In this document: in pieces, positions 9,467 through 18,385 of the stretch
Layout: the number at the start of each line of letters is the position of its first letter
How positions within the stretch are numbered: the stretch's first letter is position 1
NCBI GenBank assembly: GCA_021780815.1
Contig: JAJXYC010000013.1
Coordinates: forward strand, 124,001 to 188,000
Reading direction: 5' to 3'
Length of the DNA stretch: 64,000 nucleotides
DNA from: Bacteroidota bacterium
GTDB lineage: Bacteria > Bacteroidota > Ignavibacteria > Kapaibacteriales > UBA2268
The notes under the pieces: model-generated
The model's input: only the letters and a program-made list of their open reading frames with translations
What the model was told of the DNA's origin: nothing
The model's database searches: none
Translations under genes and position numbers: made by a program

Positions 9467-9760
9467 ATGCAGGAAACAATCAATTTTGAAATAGGTGGTC
9501 AAACATACAAATTAATAGGCAATAATAAAGAAATGACGGCAAAAGCAGCTAATCTTGTAAATAATAGATTTACAGCGATTACAAGCAAAAGTGCGGCAGC
9601 CTCAAACAGGGAAATTGCTTTTATGTTAACAGCATTAAATTTAGCAGAAGAACAATTGAATCAATCTGAAACAGCTAAATTAGATGAGGAGTCAATTTCG
9701 AATGAAGTTAATCGTATTATTAATTATGTCCAAAATGAAATTTCAAAATTGGTACAATAA
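9467..9760 (+). CDS. zapA: Cell division protein ZapA
   Basis: 97 residues, normal for the family. The N-terminal part (INFEIGGQTYKLIG) is the ZapA beta-hairpin head, followed by the helix KEMTAKAANLVNNRF and a C-terminal coiled coil (AFMLTALNLAEEQLNQSE ... IINYVQNEISKL). ZapA forms tetramers that crosslink FtsZ filaments at midcell. The order coiled coil, zapA, 6S RNA, rny supports the call. In Escherichia coli, too, zapA lies just before the 6S RNA gene. Confidence 0.88.
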   Translation: MQETINFEIGGQTYKLIGNNKEMTAKAANLVNNRFTAITSKSAAASNREIAFMLTALNLAEEQLNQSETAKLDEESISNEVNRIINYVQNEISKLVQ

Positions 9761-9790
9761 GAAGTTCTTATAAATAACAAGCAAAAAAAT

Positions 9791-9979
9791 TGCTGCATTA
9801 TCCTAAAAATTATATGCAAGAACTATAGTAGTTCTATACGGGATTTAGTTCTGATTATCAATAGCAGGCCTCAACCGAAAGGTTTAGATGGAAACTAGCG
9901 ATAGTTTGGCTAATTTTACCCAATTGTGCCAGACAAGCGTTCTTGAGCACGTAGTAATGGATAATGCAGTTTTTTTTTG
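9791..9979 (+). ncRNA. ssrS: 6S-like RNA
   Basis: About 185 bases of noncoding sequence between zapA and rny fold into one long closed structure. The ends pair perfectly over 11 bases (9793-9803 with 9959-9969). A second stem pairs 9817-9823 with 9939-9945. The apical part holds two tetraloop hairpins, one GAAA-capped (9873-9876 with 9881-9884) and one GCGA-capped (9892-9897 with 9902-9907). A T10 run directly follows the closing stem, as in a terminator. 6S RNA is a rod of about this size with an open central bubble that mimics a promoter and holds RNA polymerase. Location and shape agree; I could not test the consensus directly. Confidence 0.72.
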
Positions 9980-10036
9980 TTTTTTGAATAATGAATAAAT
10001 TACTTAGTTTTTATAATTTAACAAAGGATTATTATA

Positions 10037-11599
10037 ATGGAAACAACAGTTTATAGCTTAATTGGGCTAATCGTAGCAGCAATTGTAGGATATTTCTTTG
10101 CCTTATCAGTGGGTAAAAAAACTTCTGCTAAATTAATAAATGATGCTGAATTAAAATCAAAAGAAATTTTAACAAGTGCGGAAAAAAATGCTGAACATAT
10201 TAAAAAAGAAAAATTACTTGAAGTTAAAGAAGAATGGCATAAACGTAAATCAGAATTTGAACAAGAAAGGCATAATAAATTACAGAAAATCACTGCTTCT
10301 GAAACTCAATTAAAAAAACGCGAAGAAAATATTGAAAATAGGATGGATTTGATTTTAAAACGAGAAAAGCAAATCCAAGATACCGAAGCATCTTTTAAAA
10401 AATTACAAGAGGATATTAACCGTAAGACAGAAGAAGTGAAGAAATTACATCAACAGCAAATACAAAAATTACAGGAAATATCAGGTTTGTCTCGTGAAGA
10501 AGCAAGACGAATACTTTTTGATGGTTTGATTAATGAAGTGAAAGAGCAATCTGCAAATAAAATAAAACAAATCAGAGAAGAAACAAAACAAAAAGCAGAA
10601 AAAGAGGCTCAAAGTATTATCATTCAAGCCATTCAAAGGACAGCAACTGACCATAGCATTGAATCAACAGTATCGGTTGTGAATTTAGATAGCGATGAAA
10701 TGAAAGGTAGGATTATAGGAAGAGAAGGTCGAAATATACGTGCATTTGAATCAGCAACAGGAATAGATTTGATTATTGACGATACTCCGGAAGCGGTTGT
10801 TATATCAGGGTTTGACCCATTCCGTAGAGAAGTTGCTAAAAAAGCATTAGAAAAACTTATGCTTGATGGTCGTATCCACCCAGCTCGTATTGAAGAAATA
10901 GTTGAAAAAACAAGAAAAGAACTTGAAGAAGAAATTATGACTGTTGGGGATAACGTTTTACTCGAATTGGGTATTAAAAATATGCACAAAGAATTAATTA
11001 GGCTTGTTGGTAAAATGAAATATAGAAGTAGCTACGGACAAAATTTATTAACTCATTCCATTGAAGTTGCAAAATTAGCCTCAATTATGGCTTCTGAATT
11101 AAATTTAGATGTAAATATGGCTAAACGTGCCGCTTTATTACATGATATTGGTAAATGTGCTGATGATGCGGAAGGTCCTCATGCTCTTGTTGGTTACGAA
11201 ATTTCTAAGAAGTATAAAGAAAACCCAATTGTTTGCAATGCTATTGGTTCGCATCACGAAGACATTGAAATGGAAACTCCTATTGCTGTTATTGTCCAAG
11301 CAGCTGATAGTATCAGTGGTGCAAGACCTGGTGCAAGACGCGAATCTCTTGAAACTTATATTAAACGATTAGAAAAATTAGAAGAAATTGCTACCAGCTT
11401 CGATGGTGTTGGAAAAACTTATGCTATTCAGGCAGGACGTGAAATTCGTGTTATTGTTGAACCTGAAAAGATTGATGATTTTACTGCTGACCAAATGGCA
11501 ATTGACATTGCTCAACGTATTGAAAACGAAATGGAATATCCAGGTCAAATAAAAGTAACTTTAATTCGTGAAAAAAGAAGTGTGGCACTTGCTAAATAA
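10037..11599 (+). CDS. rny: Ribonuclease Y
   Basis: 520 residues, the usual length. It has an N-terminal membrane anchor (about 5-25, [16 protein letters not shown]), a long charged coiled coil (about 30-190), a KH RNA-binding domain (about 200-270; [17 protein letters not shown]) and an HD phosphodiesterase domain (about 335-430; [26 protein letters not shown]). RNase Y is a membrane-tied endoribonuclease that starts mRNA decay. The M48 gene starts 18 bases downstream, which suggests one transcript through rsgA. Confidence 0.97.
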   Translation: METTVYSLIGLIVAAIVGYFFALSVGKKTSAKLINDAELKSKEILTSAEKNAEHIKKEKLLEVKEEWHKRKSEFEQERHNKLQKITASETQLKKREENIENRMDLILKREKQIQDTEASFKKLQEDINRKTEEVKKLHQQQIQKLQEISGLSREEARRILFDGLINEVKEQSANKIKQIREETKQKAEKEAQSIIIQAIQRTATDHSIESTVSVVNLDSDEMKGRIIGREGRNIRAFESATGIDLIIDDTPEAVVISGFDPFRREVAKKALEKLMLDGRIHPARIEEIVEKTRKELEEEIMTVGDNVLLELGIKNMHKELIRLVGKMKYRSSYGQNLLTHSIEVAKLASIMASELNLDVNMAKRAALLHDIGKCADDAEGPHALVGYEISKKYKENPIVCNAIGSHHEDIEMETPIAVIVQAADSISGARPGARRESLETYIKRLEKLEEIATSFDGVGKTYAIQAGREIRVIVEPEKIDDFTADQMAIDIAQRIENEMEYPGQIKVTLIREKRSVALAK

Positions 11600-11617
11600 T
11601 TTAAATAATTAGAAATT

Positions 11618-12463
11618 ATGAAAAAATTATATTTATTTAAAGTTTTCACTTATTTAAAAATTGTATTAGTTTTTACACCTGTATTTTTTCTGGTAAGTTG
11701 TGATAATTCAACTAATCCTTTGGATTTTAATCTGTTCTCTACGCAAGAAGATGTTCAATTAGGACAACAACTTGATAGTGAAATTGTTAGCAATCCAAAG
11801 GATTATCCTATTTTGAATTCACCGCAACATACACAATATGTTCAAAATATTGTTAATGAAATTATTCAATCACCTTTAATTCAATATAAGAGCACATTTG
11901 TGTATAAAGTTAAAATTATTAATACAAGTACCGTTAATGCTTTTGCTGCGCCAGGTGGTTATATTTATGTTTATAAAGGCTTATTACAATTTGTTGATAA
12001 CCAAGCAACATTAGCAGGCGTTCTCGCACACGAAATTGCACATGCGGAACGCAGACATGCTTCTAAAAGAATGAGCAAGCAATATGGAATTAGTTTGCTC
12101 ACAAGTATTTTACTTGGTAATAATCCTTCGGCATTAGAAGAACTTGCCTCAAACTTATTAACAGGTCTTGCTTTGCTAAAAAATAGCAGAGATGACGAAT
12201 ATGAGGCTGACCAATATTCTTTTAAATATTTGCAAACTTCAAGATGGTACCCCGGAGCAATTAAGTTGTTCTTTGAAAAGATACAAGCACAACAACAAAC
12301 TAATCCAAGTGATTTAGAAGAATTGCTCTCTACACATCCTCTTGATAGTAAAAGAGAAACGCAAATTGATGACTTATTAAAAAGCAATAATGTGCCTGCA
12401 CCAAGTGAAACTAATTTGTTCCAAAACGATTATCAAAACTTTAAAAATAGTTTGCCAAATTAA
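11618..12463 (+). CDS. M48-family metalloprotease lipoprotein
   Basis: 281 residues. A lipoprotein signal peptide ends in FLVSC with the lipidated Cys at residue 28. The zinc-protease motif is H138-E-I-A-H142 (LAHEIAHAERRH), and the third ligand is probably the Glu in DDEYEADQYSF near residue 196. This is the BepA/LoiP-type periplasmic M48 group, which trims or clears misassembled outer-membrane proteins. No C-terminal TPR domain is present, so it resembles LoiP/YcaL more than BepA. It is the second gene of the rny-M48-pyrF-rsgA run, with a 14-base gap to pyrF. Confidence 0.88.
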   Translation: MKKLYLFKVFTYLKIVLVFTPVFFLVSCDNSTNPLDFNLFSTQEDVQLGQQLDSEIVSNPKDYPILNSPQHTQYVQNIVNEIIQSPLIQYKSTFVYKVKIINTSTVNAFAAPGGYIYVYKGLLQFVDNQATLAGVLAHEIAHAERRHASKRMSKQYGISLLTSILLGNNPSALEELASNLLTGLALLKNSRDDEYEADQYSFKYLQTSRWYPGAIKLFFEKIQAQQQTNPSDLEELLSTHPLDSKRETQIDDLLKSNNVPAPSETNLFQNDYQNFKNSLPN

Positions 12464-12477
12464 ACTTTTTATTTTTT

Positions 12478-13269
12478 ATGAAAGCTATTGAAAAATTAAG
12501 AAAATCACAAGAGAGGTTAAATACCTCTCTTTGTGTAGGAATTGACCCTGATTTTAATAAAACACCTTCCATTTTCCCTAAATCTGCCAAAGGAATTGAA
12601 GAATTTTCTTTGAAAATTATAGATGCAACTAAAGATTTTGCTTCGGCTTATAAAATAAATTTTGCTTTCTTTGAATATTTTGGTTCCAAGGGATTAGAAG
12701 CATTAGAAAATATATTCAACAACATTCCAGATAATATATTTACAATTGCCGATGCAAAACGTAGCGATATAGGTAATTCTTCACAATTTTATGCGAAAGC
12801 AATTTTTAATCATTTTAATTTTGATTCTGTTACTGTCAATCCATTGATGGGGAAAGATTCGTTAGTTTCTTTTTTTGAATTTACCGATAAAATGATTTTT
12901 TTGCTTGGAATTACATCAAATTCAGGTGCTGATGATTTTTTAAAATTATACTTTAATGATAAACATTTATTTGAAATAATAATAGAAAAATCTCAATTAT
13001 GGTTTGAGCAAGATAATTTGGGTTTTGTTGTTGGAGCAACTCAAATTAATGAATTTAAAACAGCACGACAACTTGCACCGAATAATTATTTTTTAATCCC
13101 CGGTATTGGTTCACAAGGTGGTGATTTTAATAAATTAAAAGAATACAAACTTAATCCTTCCATAATCAATGTTTCTCGTGATATCCTTTTTGCTTCTTCT
13201 CAAATTGATTTTGCTGAAAAAGCGAACAAAAAAGCTCAAGAATATTTCAATTTATTTTCTTTGTTTTAA
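12478..13269 (+). CDS. pyrF: Orotidine 5'-phosphate decarboxylase, PyrF type 2
   Basis: 263 residues. It converts OMP to UMP, the last step of pyrimidine synthesis. The catalytic Asp/Lys array is D92-A-K94-R-S-D97-I-G, with the substrate motif CVGIDPD near residue 19 and the phosphate-binding end IPGIGSQGGD. Its length and the early GIDPD motif match the longer type 2 branch found in Bacteroidota, actinobacteria and Myxococcus. It has close spacing on both sides (14 and 5 bases), so it is probably in an operon with the M48 gene and rsgA. Confidence 0.93.
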   Translation: MKAIEKLRKSQERLNTSLCVGIDPDFNKTPSIFPKSAKGIEEFSLKIIDATKDFASAYKINFAFFEYFGSKGLEALENIFNNIPDNIFTIADAKRSDIGNSSQFYAKAIFNHFNFDSVTVNPLMGKDSLVSFFEFTDKMIFLLGITSNSGADDFLKLYFNDKHLFEIIIEKSQLWFEQDNLGFVVGATQINEFKTARQLAPNNYFLIPGIGSQGGDFNKLKEYKLNPSIINVSRDILFASSQIDFAEKANKKAQEYFNLFSLF

Positions 13270-13274
13270 AAACT

Positions 13275-14330
13275 ATGAGTAAAAACAAAAATAATGATAT
13301 ATTTGATGGTTTTTTCTTCACACCTCAACCTAAAAAATCAGGCAAGAGAATATTAATTAAAGAAACCAAACTTAATGAAAAACAAGTTGTCTCTTCGTTA
13401 CACGCAAGAGTTACGATGATAATTTCTAAAAGTATTTTTGTGGAAACCGAAGATGGGCAAATTTACAATGTTACAATTAGCGGTGTTTTAGTTTCTGAAC
13501 ATTCTCATAGTTCTATTGTTGCTGTTGGAGATTTTGTTCTTATTAAACCAAATTCAGGTTCTTTTACCGAAGAAGGTGTTCCTATCGCAACAATAATAAA
13601 AATTGAGCCAAGAACAAAAGTTTTTTCCCGAAAAGCCAATGGCTATTTACCTTATGAGCAAATTTTAGCTAGCAATATTTCTGATGTATTGATTTTATCG
13701 TCTGTTTTGTCGCCTGTTTTTAATACAAGATTGATTGATAGAATTTTAATTGTAAGTGAATTAAATAATTTAAAACCTGCTATTTGTATTAATAAATATG
13801 ATTTAATAGAAAAGGACAAGCAAGCGATTTCGATACTTAATGAAAGCTTTGAAATTTATCGGGCTTATGGTATACCTCTTTTCACAATTTCAGTAGCTAA
13901 GAATTATAATATTGCTCAATTAATTGCTTATTTAAAAGGTAAAGAAACTGTTCTAATTGGTCAATCAGGGGTAGGGAAATCCTCTTTGATTAATCTACTG
14001 TCTGGAAAAGAATTACAAAAAGTCAATCAAATTAGTTCTCAAACGCAAAAGGGGAAACATACCACGAGTTTTATTAGCCTTTTTAGCTATAACGATGAAT
14101 TTAAATTGATTGATACGCCAGGAATAAGAGAATTTGGAATTTGGGGGCTTGATAAACAAGATTTACCTTTTTATTTTCCTGAATTTTCTTCGTTTTCAAA
14201 TCAATGCAGATACCAACCTTGTTCTCATATCCATGAACCAGATTGTAAAGTTATTGAGGCGATTGAAAATGGTAAAATTTCTGGAGAACGTTATCAAAGT
14301 TATCTTAATATTTACGATTCATTAGATTAA
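13275..14330 (+). CDS. rsgA: Ribosome small-subunit GTPase RsgA
   Basis: 351 residues. The N-terminal OB fold (about 30-110) precedes a circularly permuted GTPase domain in which the NKYD (G4) motif comes before the P-loop GQSGVGKSS and the DTPG motif. The C-terminal zinc knuckle has CRYQPCSHIHEPDC. RsgA checks late 30S assembly and releases RbfA. The family start is extended here by about 30 basic residues (KPKKSGKRILIK). It begins 5 bases after pyrF. Confidence 0.95.
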   Translation: MSKNKNNDIFDGFFFTPQPKKSGKRILIKETKLNEKQVVSSLHARVTMIISKSIFVETEDGQIYNVTISGVLVSEHSHSSIVAVGDFVLIKPNSGSFTEEGVPIATIIKIEPRTKVFSRKANGYLPYEQILASNISDVLILSSVLSPVFNTRLIDRILIVSELNNLKPAICINKYDLIEKDKQAISILNESFEIYRAYGIPLFTISVAKNYNIAQLIAYLKGKETVLIGQSGVGKSSLINLLSGKELQKVNQISSQTQKGKHTTSFISLFSYNDEFKLIDTPGIREFGIWGLDKQDLPFYFPEFSSFSNQCRYQPCSHIHEPDCKVIEAIENGKISGERYQSYLNIYDSLD

Positions 14331-14383
14331 TTTTCATAATTTTGAAAATATATAATTGACAATTATTAAAAAATAAGGTAAAG

Positions 14384-15472
14384 ATGAAAAAGACACGTTT
14401 TTACGATATCCATCAATCGTATAATGCAAAAATGGTGGAATTTGCTGGTTTTATTATGCCTGTACAATATCCACATGGAATAATTCACGAACATCAAGTT
14501 GTTCGTAGCACTGTTGGAGTATTTGATGTTTCTCATATGGGAGAATTTGTAGTAAAAGGAAAAGATGCTCTTTCTTTTATTCAAAAAATTTCAATTAATG
14601 ATGCTTCAAAACTTAATGTTGGTCAAGCTCAATATTCTGCTATGGCTTACCCTCACGGCGGATTAGTTGACGATATGTTAGTTTATAATATTGGTGAGTA
14701 TTATATGCTTGTAGTTAATGGTGCAAATGTGCAAAAAGATTGGGATTGGGTTATTAAAAACAAAAATGGTTTTGATGTTGAATTAACAGATGAAAGTGAT
14801 GATGTTAATTTACTTGCTGTACAAGGTCCTAAATCTTTAGATACTTTACAAAAATTAACAGAAACCAAATTATCAGAAATTGAATACTACCATTGCAAAT
14901 TAGGCAAAATCGCTGGATTTGATGCTATTATTTCTCGCACTGGATATACAGGCGAACTTGGCTTTGAAATTTATTTTATGGGAAATAACGATGTAACATC
15001 AAAAATGTGGCAATCTATTTTTGATGCAGGCAAAGAATTTGGGATTGAACCAATTGGTTTAGGTGCCCGTGATACATTACGATTAGAAAAAGGCTACTGC
15101 CTTTATGGAAATGACATTGATGACACTACTAATCCTATTGAAGCAAGTTTAGGATGGATTACTAAATTATCAAAAGGTCAATTTAATGGTAGTGATGTTA
15201 TTGCGAAAGTTAAAGAAGAAAAACCAAATCGCAAATTAGTTGGATTTATCAGTGATGCTGATAAATTTATTCCCCGCCATCATTATAAAATCCTTTCTAT
15301 AAAGGGTAATGAAATTGGGCATGTTACAAGTGGAAACATCTCGCCAACTTTAAATAAACCAATTGGAATGGGGTATGTCGCATCAGAATTTGCCGCTCCT
15401 GGTACTGAAATTTTGATTGAATCACGAGGAAAACAATTTAAAGCAATTGTTTCTAAAGTACCATTCTTATAA
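14384..15472 (+). CDS. gcvT: Aminomethyltransferase, glycine cleavage T protein
   Basis: 362 residues, the standard length. Family motifs include VGVFDVSHMGEF near residue 45, the folate-site region DDMLVYN, SRTGYTGELGFEIY, GLGARDTLRLEKGYCLYG and the C-terminal TSGNISPTL. The enzyme passes the methylene group of glycine to tetrahydrofolate in the glycine cleavage system. Genes for the H, P and L proteins are not adjacent. A TAATTTTG -7-like box lies at 14337-14344, 40 bases upstream, and a strong terminator follows. Confidence 0.96.
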   Translation: MKKTRFYDIHQSYNAKMVEFAGFIMPVQYPHGIIHEHQVVRSTVGVFDVSHMGEFVVKGKDALSFIQKISINDASKLNVGQAQYSAMAYPHGGLVDDMLVYNIGEYYMLVVNGANVQKDWDWVIKNKNGFDVELTDESDDVNLLAVQGPKSLDTLQKLTETKLSEIEYYHCKLGKIAGFDAIISRTGYTGELGFEIYFMGNNDVTSKMWQSIFDAGKEFGIEPIGLGARDTLRLEKGYCLYGNDIDDTTNPIEASLGWITKLSKGQFNGSDVIAKVKEEKPNRKLVGFISDADKFIPRHHYKILSIKGNEIGHVTSGNISPTLNKPIGMGYVASEFAAPGTEILIESRGKQFKAIVSKVPFL

Positions 15473-15517
15473 AATTTTGAAATAATTAAAATATTATAAG
15501 AGATATTGCAGAAATAG

Positions 15518-15552
15518 AAAAAGAGGTTATCTTTGTTAGATAGCCTCTTTTT
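15518..15552. terminator. Bidirectional terminator between gcvT and ridA
   Basis: A 15-base-pair stem (15518-15532 with 15538-15552, one G-T pair) has a 5-base loop. It starts with an A run and ends with a T run, so it can stop transcription from gcvT on the plus strand and from ridA on the minus strand. Confidence 0.92.
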
Positions 15553-15693
15553 GTGTTTAAAAATGATATATGCTCATAAATAAATTTTATAACGATTTTT
15601 TTTATGTACAAAATAAAACAATTCTGTTCATATAAAAATATAATTTTATATTGAGAAATCCTTTTATTTTACTTAAAAAAAAAGGAATTATTG

Positions 15694-16071
15694 CTAAAAA
15701 ATTGCAATAGCTTCTATTTCAATTAAAGCATCTTTTGGTAAACGAGAAACTTCAAAAGCGGCACGTGCAGGTTTGCTATTGGCAAAATAGCTTTCGTAAA
15801 CAGCATTCATTTTTCCGAAGTCTGATAAATCTTTCATCAAAACAGTAGTTTTTACAACATTTGATAAAGTTAACCCTGTTTGTTTTAAAATTGCTTCAAT
15901 ATTTTTAATTGATTGATGAGTTTGTTCTTCAATAGTATTTCCGGGCAAAACACCAGAAGGGGTTAAAGGGATTTGTCCCGAAATAAAGAGCATCTTTCCT
16001 TCTGCAATAATACCTTGTGAATAAGGTCCAATTGGTGCAGGAGCATTTTCAGTATAAACGAATTCTTTCAT
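15694..16071 (-). CDS. ridA: RidA family enamine/imine deaminase
   Basis: 125 residues, typical length. Signature features are the N-terminal [20 protein letters not shown], and the C-terminal [22 protein letters not shown] with the conserved active-site Arg. RidA hydrolyses reactive 2-aminoacrylate made by PLP enzymes, protecting them from damage. It is a single gene read toward the shared terminator. A possible -7 box on its strand (TATTTTTG) lies at 16128-16135. Confidence 0.95.
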   Translation of the reverse strand: MKEFVYTENAPAPIGPYSQGIIAEGKMLFISGQIPLTPSGVLPGNTIEEQTHQSIKNIEAILKQTGLTLSNVVKTTVLMKDLSDFGKMNAVYESYFANSKPARAAFEVSRLPKDALIEIEAIAIF

Positions 16072-16194
16072 AATAAATCTCCAATTGAATTAAAAAATTC
16101 AAATAAAAATATAAAAAATAGTAATTACAAAAATACGAAATTATCTAATAATCCTTAATAAATTCGTAATTTTGCTTCAAAATGAAAGGATTAT

Positions 16195-17121
16195 ATGAAG
16201 ATTTGTATAACAGGAGGAGCAGGTTTTATAGGTTCTTCGATAGCAGACAAGTATATTGAACTTGGTCATGAAGTAGTTGTGATTGATAATTTATCATTAG
16301 GATTTAAATCTAATATCCCCAAAGAAGCAAAATTTTACGAAATGGACATTAATGATAAAAACATTATTGATGTTTTTCAAGAAGAAAAGTTTGATGTAGT
16401 AACACATTTTGCAGCTCAAATGAGTGTTAGACATTCTGTTGCTTCTCCATCAAATGATGCTTTAACAAACATTATGGGTGGAATAAATATTTTTGATTCA
16501 GCTTCAAAAAGTGGGGTGAAAAAAATAATTTTTGCTTCATCGGCAGGAACTGTCTATGGCGAACAAAATGAATTTCCTTGCACTGAAACACATCAAAATT
16601 TACCAGTTTCTCCGTATGGTGTTTCAAAATTTGCAGAAGAAAAATATCTACAATATTATCATACAGTTTTTGGTTTAAATTATACTATTTTTCGCTACAC
16701 AAATGTTTATGGACCAAGACAAAATCCGTTTGGAGAAGCAGGAGTAATTGCGATTTTTGCTTTAAAGATGCTTAAAAATGAAGATACCTATCTTACAGGT
16801 TTTGGAAAAATTACCCGTGATTATGTATTTATTGAAGATGTAGTTGCGGCAAATGTTCTTGCTCTTTCACCAGAAATTACAGGTATTTTTAATATTGCGA
16901 CTGCTATTGAGACAGATTTAGATTACATCTACGATAGCCTTGCAAAATTGACACATTACAATAAAGAAAAAGTTTATATCGCAGAAAAAATTGGTGAACA
17001 AAAACGAAGTGTTTGTTCTTCTGCCAAATTCCAAAAATTAACAGGTTGGCAACCAAAGACCTTTTTACCAGAAGGTTTGCCTAAAACTGTTGAATTTTAT
17101 AAATCTCTTGTGCAAAAATAA
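16195..17121 (+). CDS. NAD-dependent sugar-nucleotide epimerase/dehydratase (GalE-like)
   Basis: 308 residues, extended SDR family. The NAD-binding GGAGFIGS is at residues 7-14, the catalytic Ser is in ASSAGTVYGE, and the YGVSK pair follows. RYTNVYGPRQNP is the substrate-side motif common to UDP-glucose 4-epimerase and UDP-glucuronate-type enzymes. The exact sugar cannot be read from sequence. The ROK kinase gene begins 8 bases downstream, hinting at a shared role in sugar use or glycan building. A TAATTTTG -7 box at 16167-16174 lies 21 bases before the ATG. Confidence 0.85.
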   Translation: MKICITGGAGFIGSSIADKYIELGHEVVVIDNLSLGFKSNIPKEAKFYEMDINDKNIIDVFQEEKFDVVTHFAAQMSVRHSVASPSNDALTNIMGGINIFDSASKSGVKKIIFASSAGTVYGEQNEFPCTETHQNLPVSPYGVSKFAEEKYLQYYHTVFGLNYTIFRYTNVYGPRQNPFGEAGVIAIFALKMLKNEDTYLTGFGKITRDYVFIEDVVAANVLALSPEITGIFNIATAIETDLDYIYDSLAKLTHYNKEKVYIAEKIGEQKRSVCSSAKFQKLTGWQPKTFLPEGLPKTVEFYKSLVQK

Positions 17122-17129
17122 GTTTTATT

Positions 17130-18080
17130 ATGAATAATACTTTGGATGATAAATTCCTTGGAATTGATATTGGAGGAACTAATATCAAATTTGCGGTAAT
17201 TAATGGTAAGAATGAATTGATTTATGAGAAATCAATCAAATCACCAGTTAGTTTGAGCGGATTACAGATATTAGATACAATAAATAATCAAATAACAGAA
17301 ATTTTAAAAGCAAATTCAAATATCCGAAGTATTGGTATTGGTTTACCAGGAGTGGTAAATAAAGAAGGTATAGTAATAGTTTCACCAAATATTAAACAAT
17401 TTGATAATTTAAATGTCAAAGATTATTTTACCCAAAAGATTAATTTACCTGTTTCAATAGATAATGATGCAAATGTAGCTGCAATAAGCGAGATGGTTTG
17501 TGGTGCAGGACAAACATTAGATAGCTTTGTTTATATTACACTTGGAACAGGAGTTGGTGGTGCAATAATTTTAAATAAATCAATTTGTCATGGAACTAAT
17601 GGATCCGCAGGAGAAGTCGGACATTTAATTTTAAATCCCTTTGACGAAATTGATAGTGAAGCACCCTACCGCACTGGAGTTTTAGAAACGTATTTAGGTA
17701 AATCGGCAATAATTAGAACGGCAAAAAATTTATCTCGAAAATACCAACGTTCACCAATAGTTTTGAATAATAAATTTGATGTAGCCTCTATTTCTTATTT
17801 TGCAGATTTGGGCGACTTACTTTCTATCGAAACAATGAAATTAACAGGCTATTACTTAGGATTAGGAATAGTTTCTATTGCCAACATATTAGATATTGCT
17901 GATTTTATCATTGGTGGAGGAATTTCTAAATCTTCTCAAATTTTATATGACTCTGCAAGAGAAACTGCTTGTATGAGAGTTTTACCTCATCTTAGAAATT
18001 TAATTAATATTCAACACGCAAAATTTATTGATAAAGCAGGTGTGATTGGTGCTGCCTTGTTTGGTAAATCAAAGTTATAA
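17130..18080 (+). CDS. ROK family sugar kinase (glucokinase-like)
   Basis: 316 residues. The N-terminal phosphate loop LGIDIGGTNIKF, the IGIGLPGVVN segment, the catalytic-Asp region DNDANVAA and TLGTGVGGAI identify a ROK-type hexokinase without a DNA-binding domain. The usual ROK zinc motif (Cys-x-Cys-Gly-x2-Gly-Cys) after the GH of GHLILN is missing: the segment here reads DSEAPYRTGVLETYLG, with no Cys. Some kinases of the family lack it too. The substrate is likely glucose or another hexose. The gene is coupled to the epimerase upstream. Confidence 0.85.
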   Translation: MNNTLDDKFLGIDIGGTNIKFAVINGKNELIYEKSIKSPVSLSGLQILDTINNQITEILKANSNIRSIGIGLPGVVNKEGIVIVSPNIKQFDNLNVKDYFTQKINLPVSIDNDANVAAISEMVCGAGQTLDSFVYITLGTGVGGAIILNKSICHGTNGSAGEVGHLILNPFDEIDSEAPYRTGVLETYLGKSAIIRTAKNLSRKYQRSPIVLNNKFDVASISYFADLGDLLSIETMKLTGYYLGLGIVSIANILDIADFIIGGGISKSSQILYDSARETACMRVLPHLRNLINIQHAKFIDKAGVIGAALFGKSKL

Positions 18081-18110
18081 TAGTTATTTTGAGTTATTTA
18101 ACTATTATAA
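18075..18110 (+). terminator. AT-rich hairpin at the end of the ROK kinase gene
   Basis: A perfect 12-base inverted repeat (18075-18086 with 18099-18110) with a 12-base loop overlaps the stop codon. The stem has only two G-C pairs and no T run follows, so it is a weak terminator candidate. Confidence 0.4.
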
Positions 18111-18385
18111 CAATATTAATCTGATGGAAGTAAATGCAAATAAATATTGCAAGAAGTTTTTATCTATATGATTGATAATTAAGCATTTACGCAGAATAAA
18201 GACCGAAACATGTAATATATTGTCAAATTAATTGTTATTATGAACATAATTTCATAAAAGTGTAAATTTTTCTATACACTGTTAAAAAAAACTTGTTGCT
18301 ATTAAATTTTTTTTTGTTATCTTACAAAAAGTAAAAATGCAAAAATGAAAATTTTAATATTTTTGAACTAAAAAAGCGAGATGAC
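18111..18385. other. Intergenic region before nlpC, no gene seen
   Basis: No open frame of useful length and no tRNA-like fold is present. It holds an 8-base inverted repeat (18130-18137 with 18183-18190) and a long T run (18307-18316), probably promoter-proximal sequence for the hydrolase gene. No element fits the TAnnTTTG consensus exactly. Confidence 0.6.

Noticed and set aside
11582-11594. TGGCAC...TTGC-like string resembling a sigma-54 promoter
   Set aside because: It lies inside the end of rny and lacks the needed spacing between GG and GC.
11971-12387. 138-codon open frame on the minus strand inside the M48 protease gene
   Set aside because: It lies wholly antisense to a gene with a clear HEIAH motif, and its translation is a Ser/Leu/Cys-rich shadow without start signals. 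The same holds for 10633-10989, 43928-44344 and 44828-45202.
18130-18190. 8-base inverted repeat in the gap before nlpC
   Set aside because: Arms are short, the spacer is 45 bases and no nearby element gives it meaning.
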